NCBI GenBank assembly: GCA_017601225.1
Contig: JAFNIX010000005.1
Location: forward strand, 1-55,830
DNA: 55,830 bases
Origin: Candidatus Brockarchaeota archaeon
Lineage (GTDB): Archaea > Thermoproteota > EX4484-205 > JAAOZP01
Reading direction: 5' to 3'
Position 1 is the first letter of the stretch; each line of letters begins with the position of its first letter. This document shows positions 17,553 to 25,183 of this stretch, piece by piece. The notes beneath the pieces were generated by a model. The model made no database searches. It saw nothing but the letters and a program-made list of their open reading frames with translations, and was not told the DNA's origin. A program made the translations under genes and the position numbers.

Positions 17553-17831
17553 TTAGTATACTATTATTCTTGAAGCAGCGTCCAGCGTTTTAATCAGCCC
17601 GATTATTCTCTCAACAAGCTTACTGGACTCCTTTATCCATTTAAACTCTCTGATTAACACAGTGTTTTCCGAAGGCTGGAGAAGTATTAAGCATAGAAAC
17701 ATGCTGCCATATGCAACCAGATACTCGTACCCGTGCATCCTAACCTTGAAACCATTCCTCATAAGCAGATGGGCGAGCCTAAGCCTGTTCTCCGGGAAGA
17801 TGAGTATTGACCTAGCTGCCTCACTGCCCAA
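17553..17831 (-). CDS. Hypothetical 92-residue protein after ttuA
   Basis: A small alpha/beta protein without recognised motifs. The sequence has a basic segment (LMRNGFKVRMHGYEYLV), a hydrophobic strand (GSMFLCLILLQ) and a helical C-terminus. Its start overlaps the 3' end of the tRNA thiolase gene by 11 bases, so translation is probably coupled. A link to tRNA modification is possible only by position. Confidence 0.6.
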   Translation of the reverse strand: MGSEAARSILIFPENRLRLAHLLMRNGFKVRMHGYEYLVAYGSMFLCLILLQPSENTVLIREFKWIKESSKLVERIIGLIKTLDAASRIIVY

Positions 17832-18774
17832 GGTTCACATTCCCGCCTAGAAACGGGTTTATTTTTTCCACGATCATGCATGCTCTGCAGACTTCTCCCG
17901 CTGAAGGGTTTCCACAAACCCTGCAACGCCCTATGCTGCGAGCCGAGTATTCCCTCTTTAGGAGCGGAAGTATTTCGAGAAAATTGTTTACAAGACTGTG
18001 CTTAACCCCAGGTATGATGGAGTCAAGCCTGTTCAGGAAATCCCTTATCTCAAGCCTATAGTTCTCCACATGGTAGGGACATTCCACAAAGTCCACTTCA
18101 ATACCTGTTAGGATAGCGTAAATAGCGTCCTCCTTCTCCGTGCAGAAGTAGAACGGCTTAACCCTCTGGACGAACCCATCGTCTTCAACAATACCTGTCT
18201 TGGGGCCAAGCCTAGCTAGGAGCGACGGGTTCCCCCTGAGATAGTTCATAAGGATCGTTTGAGCCTCGTCATCCAGATTGTGGCCTGTAGCAACCTTAGA
18301 GAAGCCGAGTCTCCTCGCATAAGTGTTTATCAGGCTTCTCCTGAGGACTCCGCAAATATAGCAGGGCTTTATTTTAAGCCTGTTCTCTCTAGATATTTTA
18401 ACAGCCTCGTCAAGTGTGAAACCATACTGCTCCTTAAACGAGTACTTATTCAGAGGTATATTGTTTTCCTCGCAGAATTCAACAAGCCCCCTAAGCTTCA
18501 CATCCCTGTAACCGCTTATGCCCTCGTCCACAGCTATTGCAGCAATGTTTTCACGCTTATTCTTCATAAGCCTCCAGAGGAAGCTTAGCAGAGCCGTGCT
18601 GTCCTTGCCTCCTGAGCAGGCTACTAGAATTCTCTCACCGTATTCGATTAAGCCGTGCCTCTTAATTGTCCGTATGACTTTTTTTTCAAAATACTTTTTA
18701 AAATGCTTGCTGCAGAGGCTTCTTCCACTTAGAGAAATGTAGACGGCTCTTTTCTCACAGTCTTCACATGCCAT
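17821..18774 (-). CDS. ttuA: tRNA 2-thiolation enzyme, TtuA/NcsA family
   Basis: A 317-residue PP-loop ATPase. The N-terminal zinc finger begins CEDCEK and continues with a SLCSKHF element; the PP loop is ACSGGKDST; the catalytic/cluster cysteines are in KPCYICGVLRR and VECPYH; a second zinc finger closes the protein (CRVCGNP, CRACM). This is the TtuA/Ncs6 architecture, which activates a tRNA uridine (U54 in thermophiles, or U34) and inserts sulfur delivered by a ubiquitin-like carrier. The carrier gene lies immediately upstream, 3 bases away. Thermophile-type T-loop thiolation is therefore likely, but U34 modification is not excluded. Confidence 0.9.
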   Translation of the reverse strand: MACEDCEKRAVYISLSGRSLCSKHFKKYFEKKVIRTIKRHGLIEYGERILVACSGGKDSTALLSFLWRLMKNKRENIAAIAVDEGISGYRDVKLRGLVEFCEENNIPLNKYSFKEQYGFTLDEAVKISRENRLKIKPCYICGVLRRSLINTYARRLGFSKVATGHNLDDEAQTILMNYLRGNPSLLARLGPKTGIVEDDGFVQRVKPFYFCTEKEDAIYAILTGIEVDFVECPYHVENYRLEIRDFLNRLDSIIPGVKHSLVNNFLEILPLLKREYSARSIGRCRVCGNPSAGEVCRACMIVEKINPFLGGNVNLGQ

Positions 18775-18777
18775 TTT

Positions 18778-18984
18778 TCAACCGCCTGAAACAACGCTCA
18801 GCAGCTTAACCTCGTCCCCTTCTTTGAGAGGCTCCTTCTCAGTAACTATAACCCCTTTCTTAACAGGTATAACTTCTGAAGAACTTATCCTTAACGTCTT
18901 AAGAAGGTCTTCAATCCTGCTGTTCTCCTCCAAGTCTACGACCCTGGTTTCGCGAAGCCTCTGTATGAACACTTTCACCTTCAT
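18778..18984 (-). CDS. ttuB: Ubiquitin-like sulfur carrier, TtuB/MoaD type
   Basis: A 68-residue beta-grasp protein that ends in the diagnostic Gly-Gly (SVVSGG), the site of thiocarboxylate formation. EVIPVKKGVIVTE and LKEGDEVKLL are typical ThiS/MoaD segments. It sits 3 bases upstream of ttuA in the same transcript, which favours a role as the sulfur donor for tRNA thiolation. Molybdopterin or thiamine roles are less likely in this context. An E1-like activating enzyme must be encoded elsewhere. Confidence 0.88.
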   Translation of the reverse strand: MKVKVFIQRLRETRVVDLEENSRIEDLLKTLRISSSEVIPVKKGVIVTEKEPLKEGDEVKLLSVVSGG

Positions 18985-19094
18985 CTGGTTCTAACGCCAG
19001 CTGAGTTATGGCTTAAAGCCGCATTTAAACATGTCATCTCCATGCTGCGCCATGTGTTAGCCTAAGGTTTTACATTTACAGCAGCACAGGATGC

Positions 19095-19643
19095 TCAAAG
19101 TTCCAGCCTCATCAATGGAAACTCGGGATCCTCCCTGAGAACCCTGAACCCGTTTTTCAGGTAAAACTCCACGGGGCCAGAAGGATTGTTAGGATTGTTT
19201 CTCCTAGCGAAGGTTTCAACAGCCTTAAACCCTCTTTTCCTTAAATCCTCGATTATGCTTTCCAAAAGCAGTTTGCCAAGCCCACGCCCCCTGTATTCCT
19301 TCTCGGCGATGAAAAGGCATGAGATCAACACTGCGTCCCTGCTGGGCGGTCCCGCGGAATACTCGGCTGAAAGCGGTAGAGTCTCAGGGGGAGCATACTG
19401 CGCGTAGCCGACTGGCTTCCCATCCACGTAGAGCAGCTTTCCACATTCGCCGAACATGGTTCTCACGCTTCTCAACCAGTTGAGCTTCTTAGCCAGCGTT
19501 TCTTCCCTGATCTCTTTCGAAGGGTCTACGCACTCTTTTGGAGACTCCCAGTATATGCAGTATTTGCAGCTGAAAGGATGCTCGCCCCATTCCGGGGCTT
19601 GAATAAGGTTCTCTTCCGTGAGGCTGACGATCTCGACTCGCAT
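19095..19643 (-). CDS. GNAT-family N-acetyltransferase
   Basis: A 182-residue acetyltransferase. The acetyl-CoA pyrophosphate loop is in EKEYRGRGLGKLL (R/QxxGxG/A), preceded by the beta strand VLISCLFIA and followed by AVETFARRN and FYLKNGFRVL. An N-terminal cysteine pair SCKYC, and another cysteine after EC, could bind a metal. Substrate unknown. Confidence 0.85.
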   Translation of the reverse strand: MRVEIVSLTEENLIQAPEWGEHPFSCKYCIYWESPKECVDPSKEIREETLAKKLNWLRSVRTMFGECGKLLYVDGKPVGYAQYAPPETLPLSAEYSAGPPSRDAVLISCLFIAEKEYRGRGLGKLLLESIIEDLRKRGFKAVETFARRNNPNNPSGPVEFYLKNGFRVLREDPEFPLMRLEL

Positions 19644-19777
19644 TTCCCTCAGCTAAATACCTGTTTAACCGCTTTTATCCTTTCCTGTTCCCCCAGCTTC
19701 CAAGCATTCCGCTTACGAGGGGAAAGTTTATTTGGAAAAAATGTTATTAACCGGCTGGGTAATCCGTATAATGCTGG

Positions 19778-20833
19778 TTGCTGACGAGGGTTCTTAAGAC
19801 GGATAAGCATCGTCCCTCTAAGAGGGTGCTTCAGGAGGCGGCCGCGGTTCTGAGGTCAGGCGGGCTCGTAGCCTTCCCCACGGAGACGGTTTACGGATTG
19901 GGGGCTGACGCTTTCAACCGGGATGCTGTTCTAAAGATATTTGCTGCTAAGAAAAGGCCTCCGGACAACCCTGTTATAGTGCATGTCTCAAGCATGGAGA
20001 TGCTTAAAGAGGTTTCAACCAGCATCCCCCGTAGGGCTGAGAAACTAGTCAGGGAGCTCTGGCCCGGCCCGTTGACAATAGTTGTTCCAAGATCGCGGAA
20101 GGTTCCTCCCGCCGTTTCAGCGGGCCTTGAAACAGTAGCTGTAAGAATGCCCGCCCACAATGTTGCACTGGGGTTGATCGAGCAGTTGGGCTCTCCGATA
20201 GCTGCTCCCAGTGCTAATCTTTCAGGCAGGCCCAGCCCGACTAACGCTAGGGATGTTTACGAGGATTTAAACGGCTCGATAGACATGATAATTGACGCTG
20301 GTGAAACATTCATAGGGGTTGAGTCGACTGTTATCCAGGTTTCTGAGAAAAAGTCTCTAATACTCAGGCCGGGCCCTATTCCCCTAGAGACCCTTAGGAA
20401 ATACCTTGGCGATGTTGAAGTGCATCCTTCAATATTGTCCGGCGGTTTCCAAGGGGTTCCTGCTTCTCCTGGCATGAAGTATAGGCACTACGCTCCTAGG
20501 GCTGACATGATCGTCGTGGAGGGAGACAATTATGAGAAGAAGGTTGCAAAAATAGTTGAAACGGTTGAGGAATACTTGAAATCCGGTTTGAAAGTAGGAT
20601 GCATGGTTTCAGAGGAGACTGCTAGCCGATTGCCTGAGGGAGTCCTGCTAGAGGTGCTCGCCCCAAGGAAGAGGCTAAGCCTTGTGGCGAGAAGAATCTA
20701 TTCGGCCATTAGGAGCCTTGACAGGATGAACCCGGATATTATAGTGGCCGAGGGCTTTCCTGAGGAAGGCATCGGCATGGCTATACAGAACAGGCTTAGG
20801 AAAGCAGCTGGGTATAAAATAGTGAAAGCCTAA
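19778..20833 (+). CDS. sua5: L-threonylcarbamoyladenylate synthase (Sua5)
   Basis: A 351-residue protein of the long, two-domain Sua5 class. The YrdC-like catalytic domain (about 1-205) has GGLVAFPTETVYGLGADA, a KxR-like AKKRPPDNP and SANLSGRPSPT. The linker with SPGMKYRHYAPRA joins the C-terminal Sua5 Rossmann-like domain. It makes threonylcarbamoyl-AMP from Thr, bicarbonate and ATP, the first step of t6A37 in ANN-reading tRNAs. TTG start. It converges with the tRNA-binding protein gene, 6 bases away. Confidence 0.92.
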   Translation: MLTRVLKTDKHRPSKRVLQEAAAVLRSGGLVAFPTETVYGLGADAFNRDAVLKIFAAKKRPPDNPVIVHVSSMEMLKEVSTSIPRRAEKLVRELWPGPLTIVVPRSRKVPPAVSAGLETVAVRMPAHNVALGLIEQLGSPIAAPSANLSGRPSPTNARDVYEDLNGSIDMIIDAGETFIGVESTVIQVSEKKSLILRPGPIPLETLRKYLGDVEVHPSILSGGFQGVPASPGMKYRHYAPRADMIVVEGDNYEKKVAKIVETVEEYLKSGLKVGCMVSEETASRLPEGVLLEVLAPRKRLSLVARRIYSAIRSLDRMNPDIIVAEGFPEEGIGMAIQNRLRKAAGYKIVKA

Positions 20834-20839
20834 GTAATC

Positions 20840-21175
20840 TTATGTTACTGGGGAGCCGTCTGAAATACTGCTGTCGGGACATATTAACGCTACCTTGTTC
20901 TTTCCTTCAACGGCTGCAAGAATCATTACTTCTGAAACCTGGCCCATCAGGACCGCCGGCTTAAGGTTAGTCACGAAAACGTATTGTTTCCCGACGAGTT
21001 GCTCTGGAGCATAGAATGCTCCTAGGCCTGCTACCGACTGTTTCACAACGTTTCCTCCCAGGCTTACCTGAAGCTTCAGAAGCTTTTCAGAACCCTTAAC
21101 CTTCTCAGCAGACACTATTGTTCCAACAACCATCTTGACCTTCTTGAAGTCATCCATGCTTATTTCAGAGCTCAT
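20840..21175 (-). CDS. tRNA-binding domain protein (MetG-beta/EMAP II-like)
   Basis: About 111 residues forming an OB-fold tRNA-binding domain: KVKMVVGTIVSAEKVKGSEK, LKLQVSLGG, then VKQSVAGL and FVTNLKPAVLMGQVSEVMIL, with the usual terminal DGSPVT. Such stand-alone domains correspond to the C-terminal domain of methionyl-tRNA synthetase or its separate beta subunit in archaea. I place the start at the ATG at 21175 because a TATA-like CTTATAAATAT lies about 27 bases upstream; the in-frame TTG at 21193 would add six residues. Confidence 0.85.
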   Translation of the reverse strand: MSSEISMDDFKKVKMVVGTIVSAEKVKGSEKLLKLQVSLGGNVVKQSVAGLGAFYAPEQLVGKQYVFVTNLKPAVLMGQVSEVMILAAVEGKNKVALICPDSSISDGSPVT

Positions 21176-21252
21176 TTCAGCATGTTGCTTCAAACCATAT
21201 TTATAAGCTTAACTAAGCCTCGCAGCTTGAAACCGTTTCCAACAATGTCTCT

Positions 21253-21286
21253 AAGCTTGGAGCCATGATGCTTTTACTCCAAGCTT
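21253..21286. repeat. Perfect 10-bp inverted repeat overlapping the phosphatase stop
   Basis: AAGCTTGGAG (21253-21262) and CTCCAAGCTT (21277-21286) are exact inverted repeats around a 14-base loop. The right arm encodes the last four residues of the phosphatase (KSLE) and the loop holds its stop codon, so the 3' end of its mRNA should fold into a stable hairpin. It may mark the mRNA 3' end or protect it. Confidence 0.6.
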
Positions 21287-22113
21287 TTAAAAAGATATTC
21301 TCCGTCTTTCAATTCTAATGCCTTAGGCTCCACGCCGTAGAACCTGCAGGAAAAGACGGTTATTAAGAGCCCGTTGAAAAGGATACGGTAACCATGCGGG
21401 ACGGGCTCATGGCTTCTAACCATCATTCTAAGACCGTTGTTCCTCAGAAATCTTTCAAGAGCCTTTCGTCCGAAACAGTGGATCCCTGGTCCCCTAGGGT
21501 TGTATGAGAATTCTTCAACGTGTTCAGAGGGGTCGTTCCAAAGTGTTTCAAAAACTTTTTTATCTTCAGGTTCAAATCCTCCTTTACCGGCTTTTTCAAG
21601 CTCATCGATTCTTTCCAGACCCTTAGCGAGTCCTCCGTGAACCAGCATTATCTTATTGTTAACTATGCCGGCCAAAGGCATTTCCGAGAAAACTTTCAAA
21701 TATGCTTCGTAAACCTTCTCATAGTCTTTTCCGAACCTTCTGGCGAGAAGATTTAGAAAACCGTATGAAAAATTCATAGAAGGTGTTTCATGGTTGCCTC
21801 TCAAGAGGAATATTGAATCAGGATTATGGGTTTTCATCTGGAAGAGCATGTTTATAACGCTGCTCTGATGCGGTCCTCTGTCAACGTAGTCTCCGAGGAA
21901 AACCGCCTTTGCTTCGCTAAGCTTCGCGAGGTGCAGAGCGTTTACGCACGACTCTAGATCCCCATGAAGATCGCCAATAACCAGGATTTTTTCGTAATTC
22001 AGCCTTAAGACCGGCGGCTCAACTCTCAGTTTTTCAAAAGCCTCTTCGCAGAGCCTGACCGTTTCATCCCTATTCATACTGTCGGTTTTCTTAAGCTCGT
22101 CTCCAAACACCAT
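21274..22113 (-). CDS. PPP-family serine/threonine protein phosphatase
   Basis: About 279 residues with every PP1/PP2A metal and phosphate motif: IGDLHGDLES, LGDYVDRGPH, LLRGNHETP, MLVHGGL and a later VRSHE histidine. This points to a true protein phosphatase of the PPP superfamily, which has scattered occurrence in archaea, and not to a diadenosine tetraphosphatase. I favour the ATG at 22113, near a TATA-like ATATTAAT; the TTG at 22140 is an in-frame alternative. No kinase gene is adjacent. Confidence 0.88.
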   Translation of the reverse strand: MVFGDELKKTDSMNRDETVRLCEEAFEKLRVEPPVLRLNYEKILVIGDLHGDLESCVNALHLAKLSEAKAVFLGDYVDRGPHQSSVINMLFQMKTHNPDSIFLLRGNHETPSMNFSYGFLNLLARRFGKDYEKVYEAYLKVFSEMPLAGIVNNKIMLVHGGLAKGLERIDELEKAGKGGFEPEDKKVFETLWNDPSEHVEEFSYNPRGPGIHCFGRKALERFLRNNGLRMMVRSHEPVPHGYRILFNGLLITVFSCRFYGVEPKALELKDGEYLFKSLE

Positions 22114-22175
22114 TCCCCGCCTCCCTACTATGTTTCGCAAGATTAATATTCTACGCGTTTTTCAACTTTAATGCT

Positions 22176-22478
22176 TTGGAAAAGAGCGTAGTAAGGCTTA
22201 GAGAAATAGTCGTGCTGCTTCTGAAAGCACTTGTTTTAACATTGGCAACAGGGTTAATCGGGCTCTACAACCCCTCGGAACCCTACCACTATGTTAAAAA
22301 TGGTCTTCCCCTCCCGTTTATAACGCAAATTATAGACGTTAAGGCTGCGAAATACGTTGATGTTAAGCTTGACCCCCTATTCCTTCTCCTCGATATCCTG
22401 GCTTGGGCCGGCCTTATTCTCATGCTCAGTTTTTTCACCAGGCTTCTTAAAAGAATTCTTCCTTCTAGAGTTAAATAG
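22176..22478 (+). CDS. Small membrane protein
   Basis: A 100-residue protein with two hydrophobic helices (IVVLLLKALVLTLATGLIGLY and PLFLLLDILAWAGLILMLSF) separated by a roughly 30-residue polar loop, and a basic tail (RLLKRILPSRVK). No family recognised. TTG start; it shares a divergent promoter region with the phosphatase gene. Its last 100 bases overlap, antisense, the tail of the next small gene. Confidence 0.55.
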   Translation: MEKSVVRLREIVVLLLKALVLTLATGLIGLYNPSEPYHYVKNGLPLPFITQIIDVKAAKYVDVKLDPLFLLLDILAWAGLILMLSFFTRLLKRILPSRVK

Positions 22479-22616
22479 AACATATCCGATCATAATCATT
22501 AACAGGATGATTGTCAACGTGAGAAAATAGAGCGTCTCCTTGAAAAACATCATTCCTCCAAATAGGGCTGCCGTGAGCAGGAATATGCCTATCCACTCTG
22601 ATTTCTTACCCGGCAA
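22377..22616 (-). CDS. Small membrane protein, antisense overlap with neighbour
   Basis: A 79-residue protein: two hydrophobic helices (IGIFLLTAALFGGMMFF and FLTLTIILLMIMIGYVLF), then a charged, probably disordered tail (about 30 residues rich in K and E). The tail is encoded antisense to the end of the plus-strand small membrane protein. The hydrophobic part lies outside the overlap, which supports it being a real gene, but the tail could be shorter in reality. Confidence 0.5.
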   Translation of the reverse strand: MPGKKSEWIGIFLLTAALFGGMMFFKETLYFLTLTIILLMIMIGYVLFNSRRKNSFKKPGEKTEHENKAGPSQDIEEKE

Positions 22617-22701
22617 CGAGAAATATATGCTTTAGAGGGATAATTTAAACCTATTTCTCTCAATCATGGATGTGCTCCGCTTAATCTTTTAAAGCGATAT
22701 T

Positions 22702-23898
22702 TCAAACCTTCCCCTTAAACCTGGGGCTTGCTCGCCTAAGCAAAAATAAAATAGCAAGCATAATTATGCTTGCCGCCAAGATTGGAAATAACAGTGGCAA
22801 CGGTACTATGTTTCCCCTAGGCTGCTCTGCCTGTTTATGATCCTTATCAGGAAAAGGCGCCTCAGAAACCTCTTCCTCCATGCGTATGAAGATGCTGCTG
22901 CTCATAATTCTTTCACTCGTCTTTAAATACTCTGCCACAAAATCTATGGACGAGTATCTCTCGGATTCAAGCATAAGCTCGCGGGCTGAGGCGGAATACT
23001 TTATCGATGACAACGGGTCTTGACGGCGATAATAGTAACCGTAGGTTATGTCCACGGGGAGCCAGCCCCACGGCGGAATGTAGGCTTCAACCCATCCGTG
23101 CCATCCTATTCCTTTCGAAACCAGTGTTAAGTGTCCACCCCAAGTTTCCCCATTGACGCTGTATAAGGGTGAAACAACTCCCCCGGTTTGAAGATAGGCT
23201 GGTATTCCGACTGATCTAAGCATGGTTATTAGGAGTGTAGACTGGTCGTCGCAGTCTCCCCGACCGGTTTCACCAGTGCTGGGCAGCGTCTGGTCCGGAT
23301 ATTGCGGTGGTCTTAATTTCTCTCCCTCTGGATAAATAACTTTCTGCCCTATGTACTCAACCATTTTAGAAACCACCCGAAGGATATTCGTATCATTCCC
23401 TTTGATCTGGGTTGCAAGGTCAGCTATATACTTCAAGCCTTCATCATCATATTTCCATGCTCCGCTCGGAGCAGTGTAGTTCGCGAGCGAAGCAGGTATG
23501 TCGGAGAAGTTTCCAGAGGAGTCGATGGAAATTTCAGGCAGGCTTCTGAAGGTTATGTTGACCATTATTATTATTTTCACAGTAATGTTTCCACCCGGCT
23601 CAATGGTCTCCGGAAAATCTAGTTCTGCAAGCAGGTTGCCGTCCTCATCCGTAAAAATCCGCTTGACACCTGGATTGGCTTCATGAATGTATGTTTTCTG
23701 GGTTGAGGTGTTTGGGAAAATTAGGAATAATCTGTCCTCCAGAGTAGGGGTGTAGCTGCTTGAACCCTTGTTTATGAAACAAATCTTAAGCCTATAGTAA
23801 TACGCATTCCAGTTTCCGGGGGCTTTAACAGTACTGTTGAAAACACTCAGTATAATTATGGTTAGGGTGGCAATCCTAGCAATACTGCTTTTCCCCAT
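22702..23898 (-). CDS. Secreted transglutaminase-like protein, C-terminally anchored
   Basis: A 398-residue protein. An N-terminal signal peptide (ARIATLTIIILSVFNSTVKA) is followed by a beta-rich domain with many N-glycosylation sequons. The transglutaminase-like core has Cys216 in RGDCDDQS, His267 in GWHGWVEAY and Asp283 in PVDIT, a complete Cys-His-Asp triad. A C-terminal helix (LLFPILAASIIMLAILFLL) plus basic residues anchors it, so the enzyme faces outward. Such domains are usually proteases or crosslinking enzymes; the partner is unknown. Confidence 0.82.
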   Translation of the reverse strand: MGKSSIARIATLTIIILSVFNSTVKAPGNWNAYYYRLKICFINKGSSSYTPTLEDRLFLIFPNTSTQKTYIHEANPGVKRIFTDEDGNLLAELDFPETIEPGGNITVKIIIMVNITFRSLPEISIDSSGNFSDIPASLANYTAPSGAWKYDDEGLKYIADLATQIKGNDTNILRVVSKMVEYIGQKVIYPEGEKLRPPQYPDQTLPSTGETGRGDCDDQSTLLITMLRSVGIPAYLQTGGVVSPLYSVNGETWGGHLTLVSKGIGWHGWVEAYIPPWGWLPVDITYGYYYRRQDPLSSIKYSASARELMLESERYSSIDFVAEYLKTSERIMSSSIFIRMEEEVSEAPFPDKDHKQAEQPRGNIVPLPLLFPILAASIIMLAILFLLRRASPRFKGKV

Positions 23899-24066
23899 GC
23901 TGCTTTAAACCTCTAGCCTTCATAGATGGCTCCACCAGTGTTTTATAAACAGTTTGCCCGAAAAAATACCGCTACTTTCAGACAGCTAAGCCTCGTATTG
24001 CGGGCATCGTAAGGGAGCGCTTCTGTCAGAAGGGTTAAAGAAAACGGGGGCGGCTTGAGAAGCGTG

Positions 24067-25113
24067 CTACGCTTTTCCAACGCTGATTGCTTTCAGCAGG
24101 CTTCTTTTCCTTTCCTCAAACTTTTTAAAAACTATCTTAGCCCCTTCCGAGTAATCCATCATGTTTATCCACGGATATCTTCTCATCTCGTCTTCAATGC
24201 TTTTCGCCAGCTGGAAATACTCCTTAACCGGCTCCTCCAAGATACTCGGGTTTCTTGCAATGAAATCCTTAACCGACTGCTCGTCAACCCTCTCAAGCCC
24301 ATTCTTTAAGCATTCCACGATAAGCATGTTTATGCTGCTCTCCTTAAGGTTGTTGAAAAGGTCCTTCATCTCGTCGCTCCACATCCAGATGTTGGTGATT
24401 GCCCACTGGTACTTCACTATGGCTTCGCAGGCATCAGGCTCTTCATCAAGTATGCCTGCCTCGAAAAGAGTAAGTGAAACCACTCTCTCTCCTATCCCAG
24501 CCGTCTTGCCGTGCCACGTCTCCTTCAAATCTTCATAGAGAGAAAGTATTTTATCGTATTCCCCCCTCCTGAAAAGCTCAGAGTACTTCAGGTCTTTAAA
24601 CTCATAGTTGAAAACCTCTTCCCTTCCTTTAAAATATTTTTCGGCAAACCCTTCCCTGTGTATTTCTCTAACCCTATTGTTAACTATTTTCTCAAGGTTA
24701 TCCGCAATACTTATTTTAAACTCGTACTCCTCGGGCTTCGCGAAGTCTTTCTCGTCAAAAGCCTCATCCCTAATGTCTCCGGACTTCAAGGCTATTGCGA
24801 AGGTCGCCGCCAGCTCGTACATTCTCCTGTCCCGCATTGTTTTCAGCATTGTTTTAAAGCCGGAAACACTACCCGTATTCTTCCAAAGCCTGTGTGAAAC
24901 ACTGCTCCTCCAGTTGACTGGTACGCTTATCTTAAGGGCTGTTACAAAATCCGTCTTGTGGGAAAGGGCTTTCTCAAGCTGGGCTTCAGCCTCCCTCCTT
25001 TCTATTAATCCTTTGCTTAAAGCCTCCCGGTAGAATTCCGTTATCTCCCTGCTTATGAAGGAGTCGATTCTGTGGGAAACAGGTATGAGCCAGGCTAGCG
25101 TCAGCTTACTCAA
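24067..25113 (-). CDS. Orphan helical protein, unknown function
   Basis: A 348-residue soluble, strongly charged protein that looks almost entirely alpha-helical. There is no signal peptide, transmembrane helix, cysteine motif or nucleotide-binding loop. It contains long stretches rich in K, E and aromatic residues (YFKGREEVFNYEFKDLKYSELF) and an odd tryptophan-rich patch (QWAITNIWMWSD) near residues 230-245. No relation is visible to its neighbours. Its length and clean reading frame suggest a real protein. Confidence 0.7.
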   Translation of the reverse strand: MSKLTLAWLIPVSHRIDSFISREITEFYREALSKGLIERREAEAQLEKALSHKTDFVTALKISVPVNWRSSVSHRLWKNTGSVSGFKTMLKTMRDRRMYELAATFAIALKSGDIRDEAFDEKDFAKPEEYEFKISIADNLEKIVNNRVREIHREGFAEKYFKGREEVFNYEFKDLKYSELFRRGEYDKILSLYEDLKETWHGKTAGIGERVVSLTLFEAGILDEEPDACEAIVKYQWAITNIWMWSDEMKDLFNNLKESSINMLIVECLKNGLERVDEQSVKDFIARNPSILEEPVKEYFQLAKSIEDEMRRYPWINMMDYSEGAKIVFKKFEERKRSLLKAISVGKA

Positions 25114-25183
25114 CGCTTAACACTTAGAAGCATTTTTAAAAGGGTTTATTAAGGCTACTGTAAGCCGGGAAAAGGGGGGAAAG

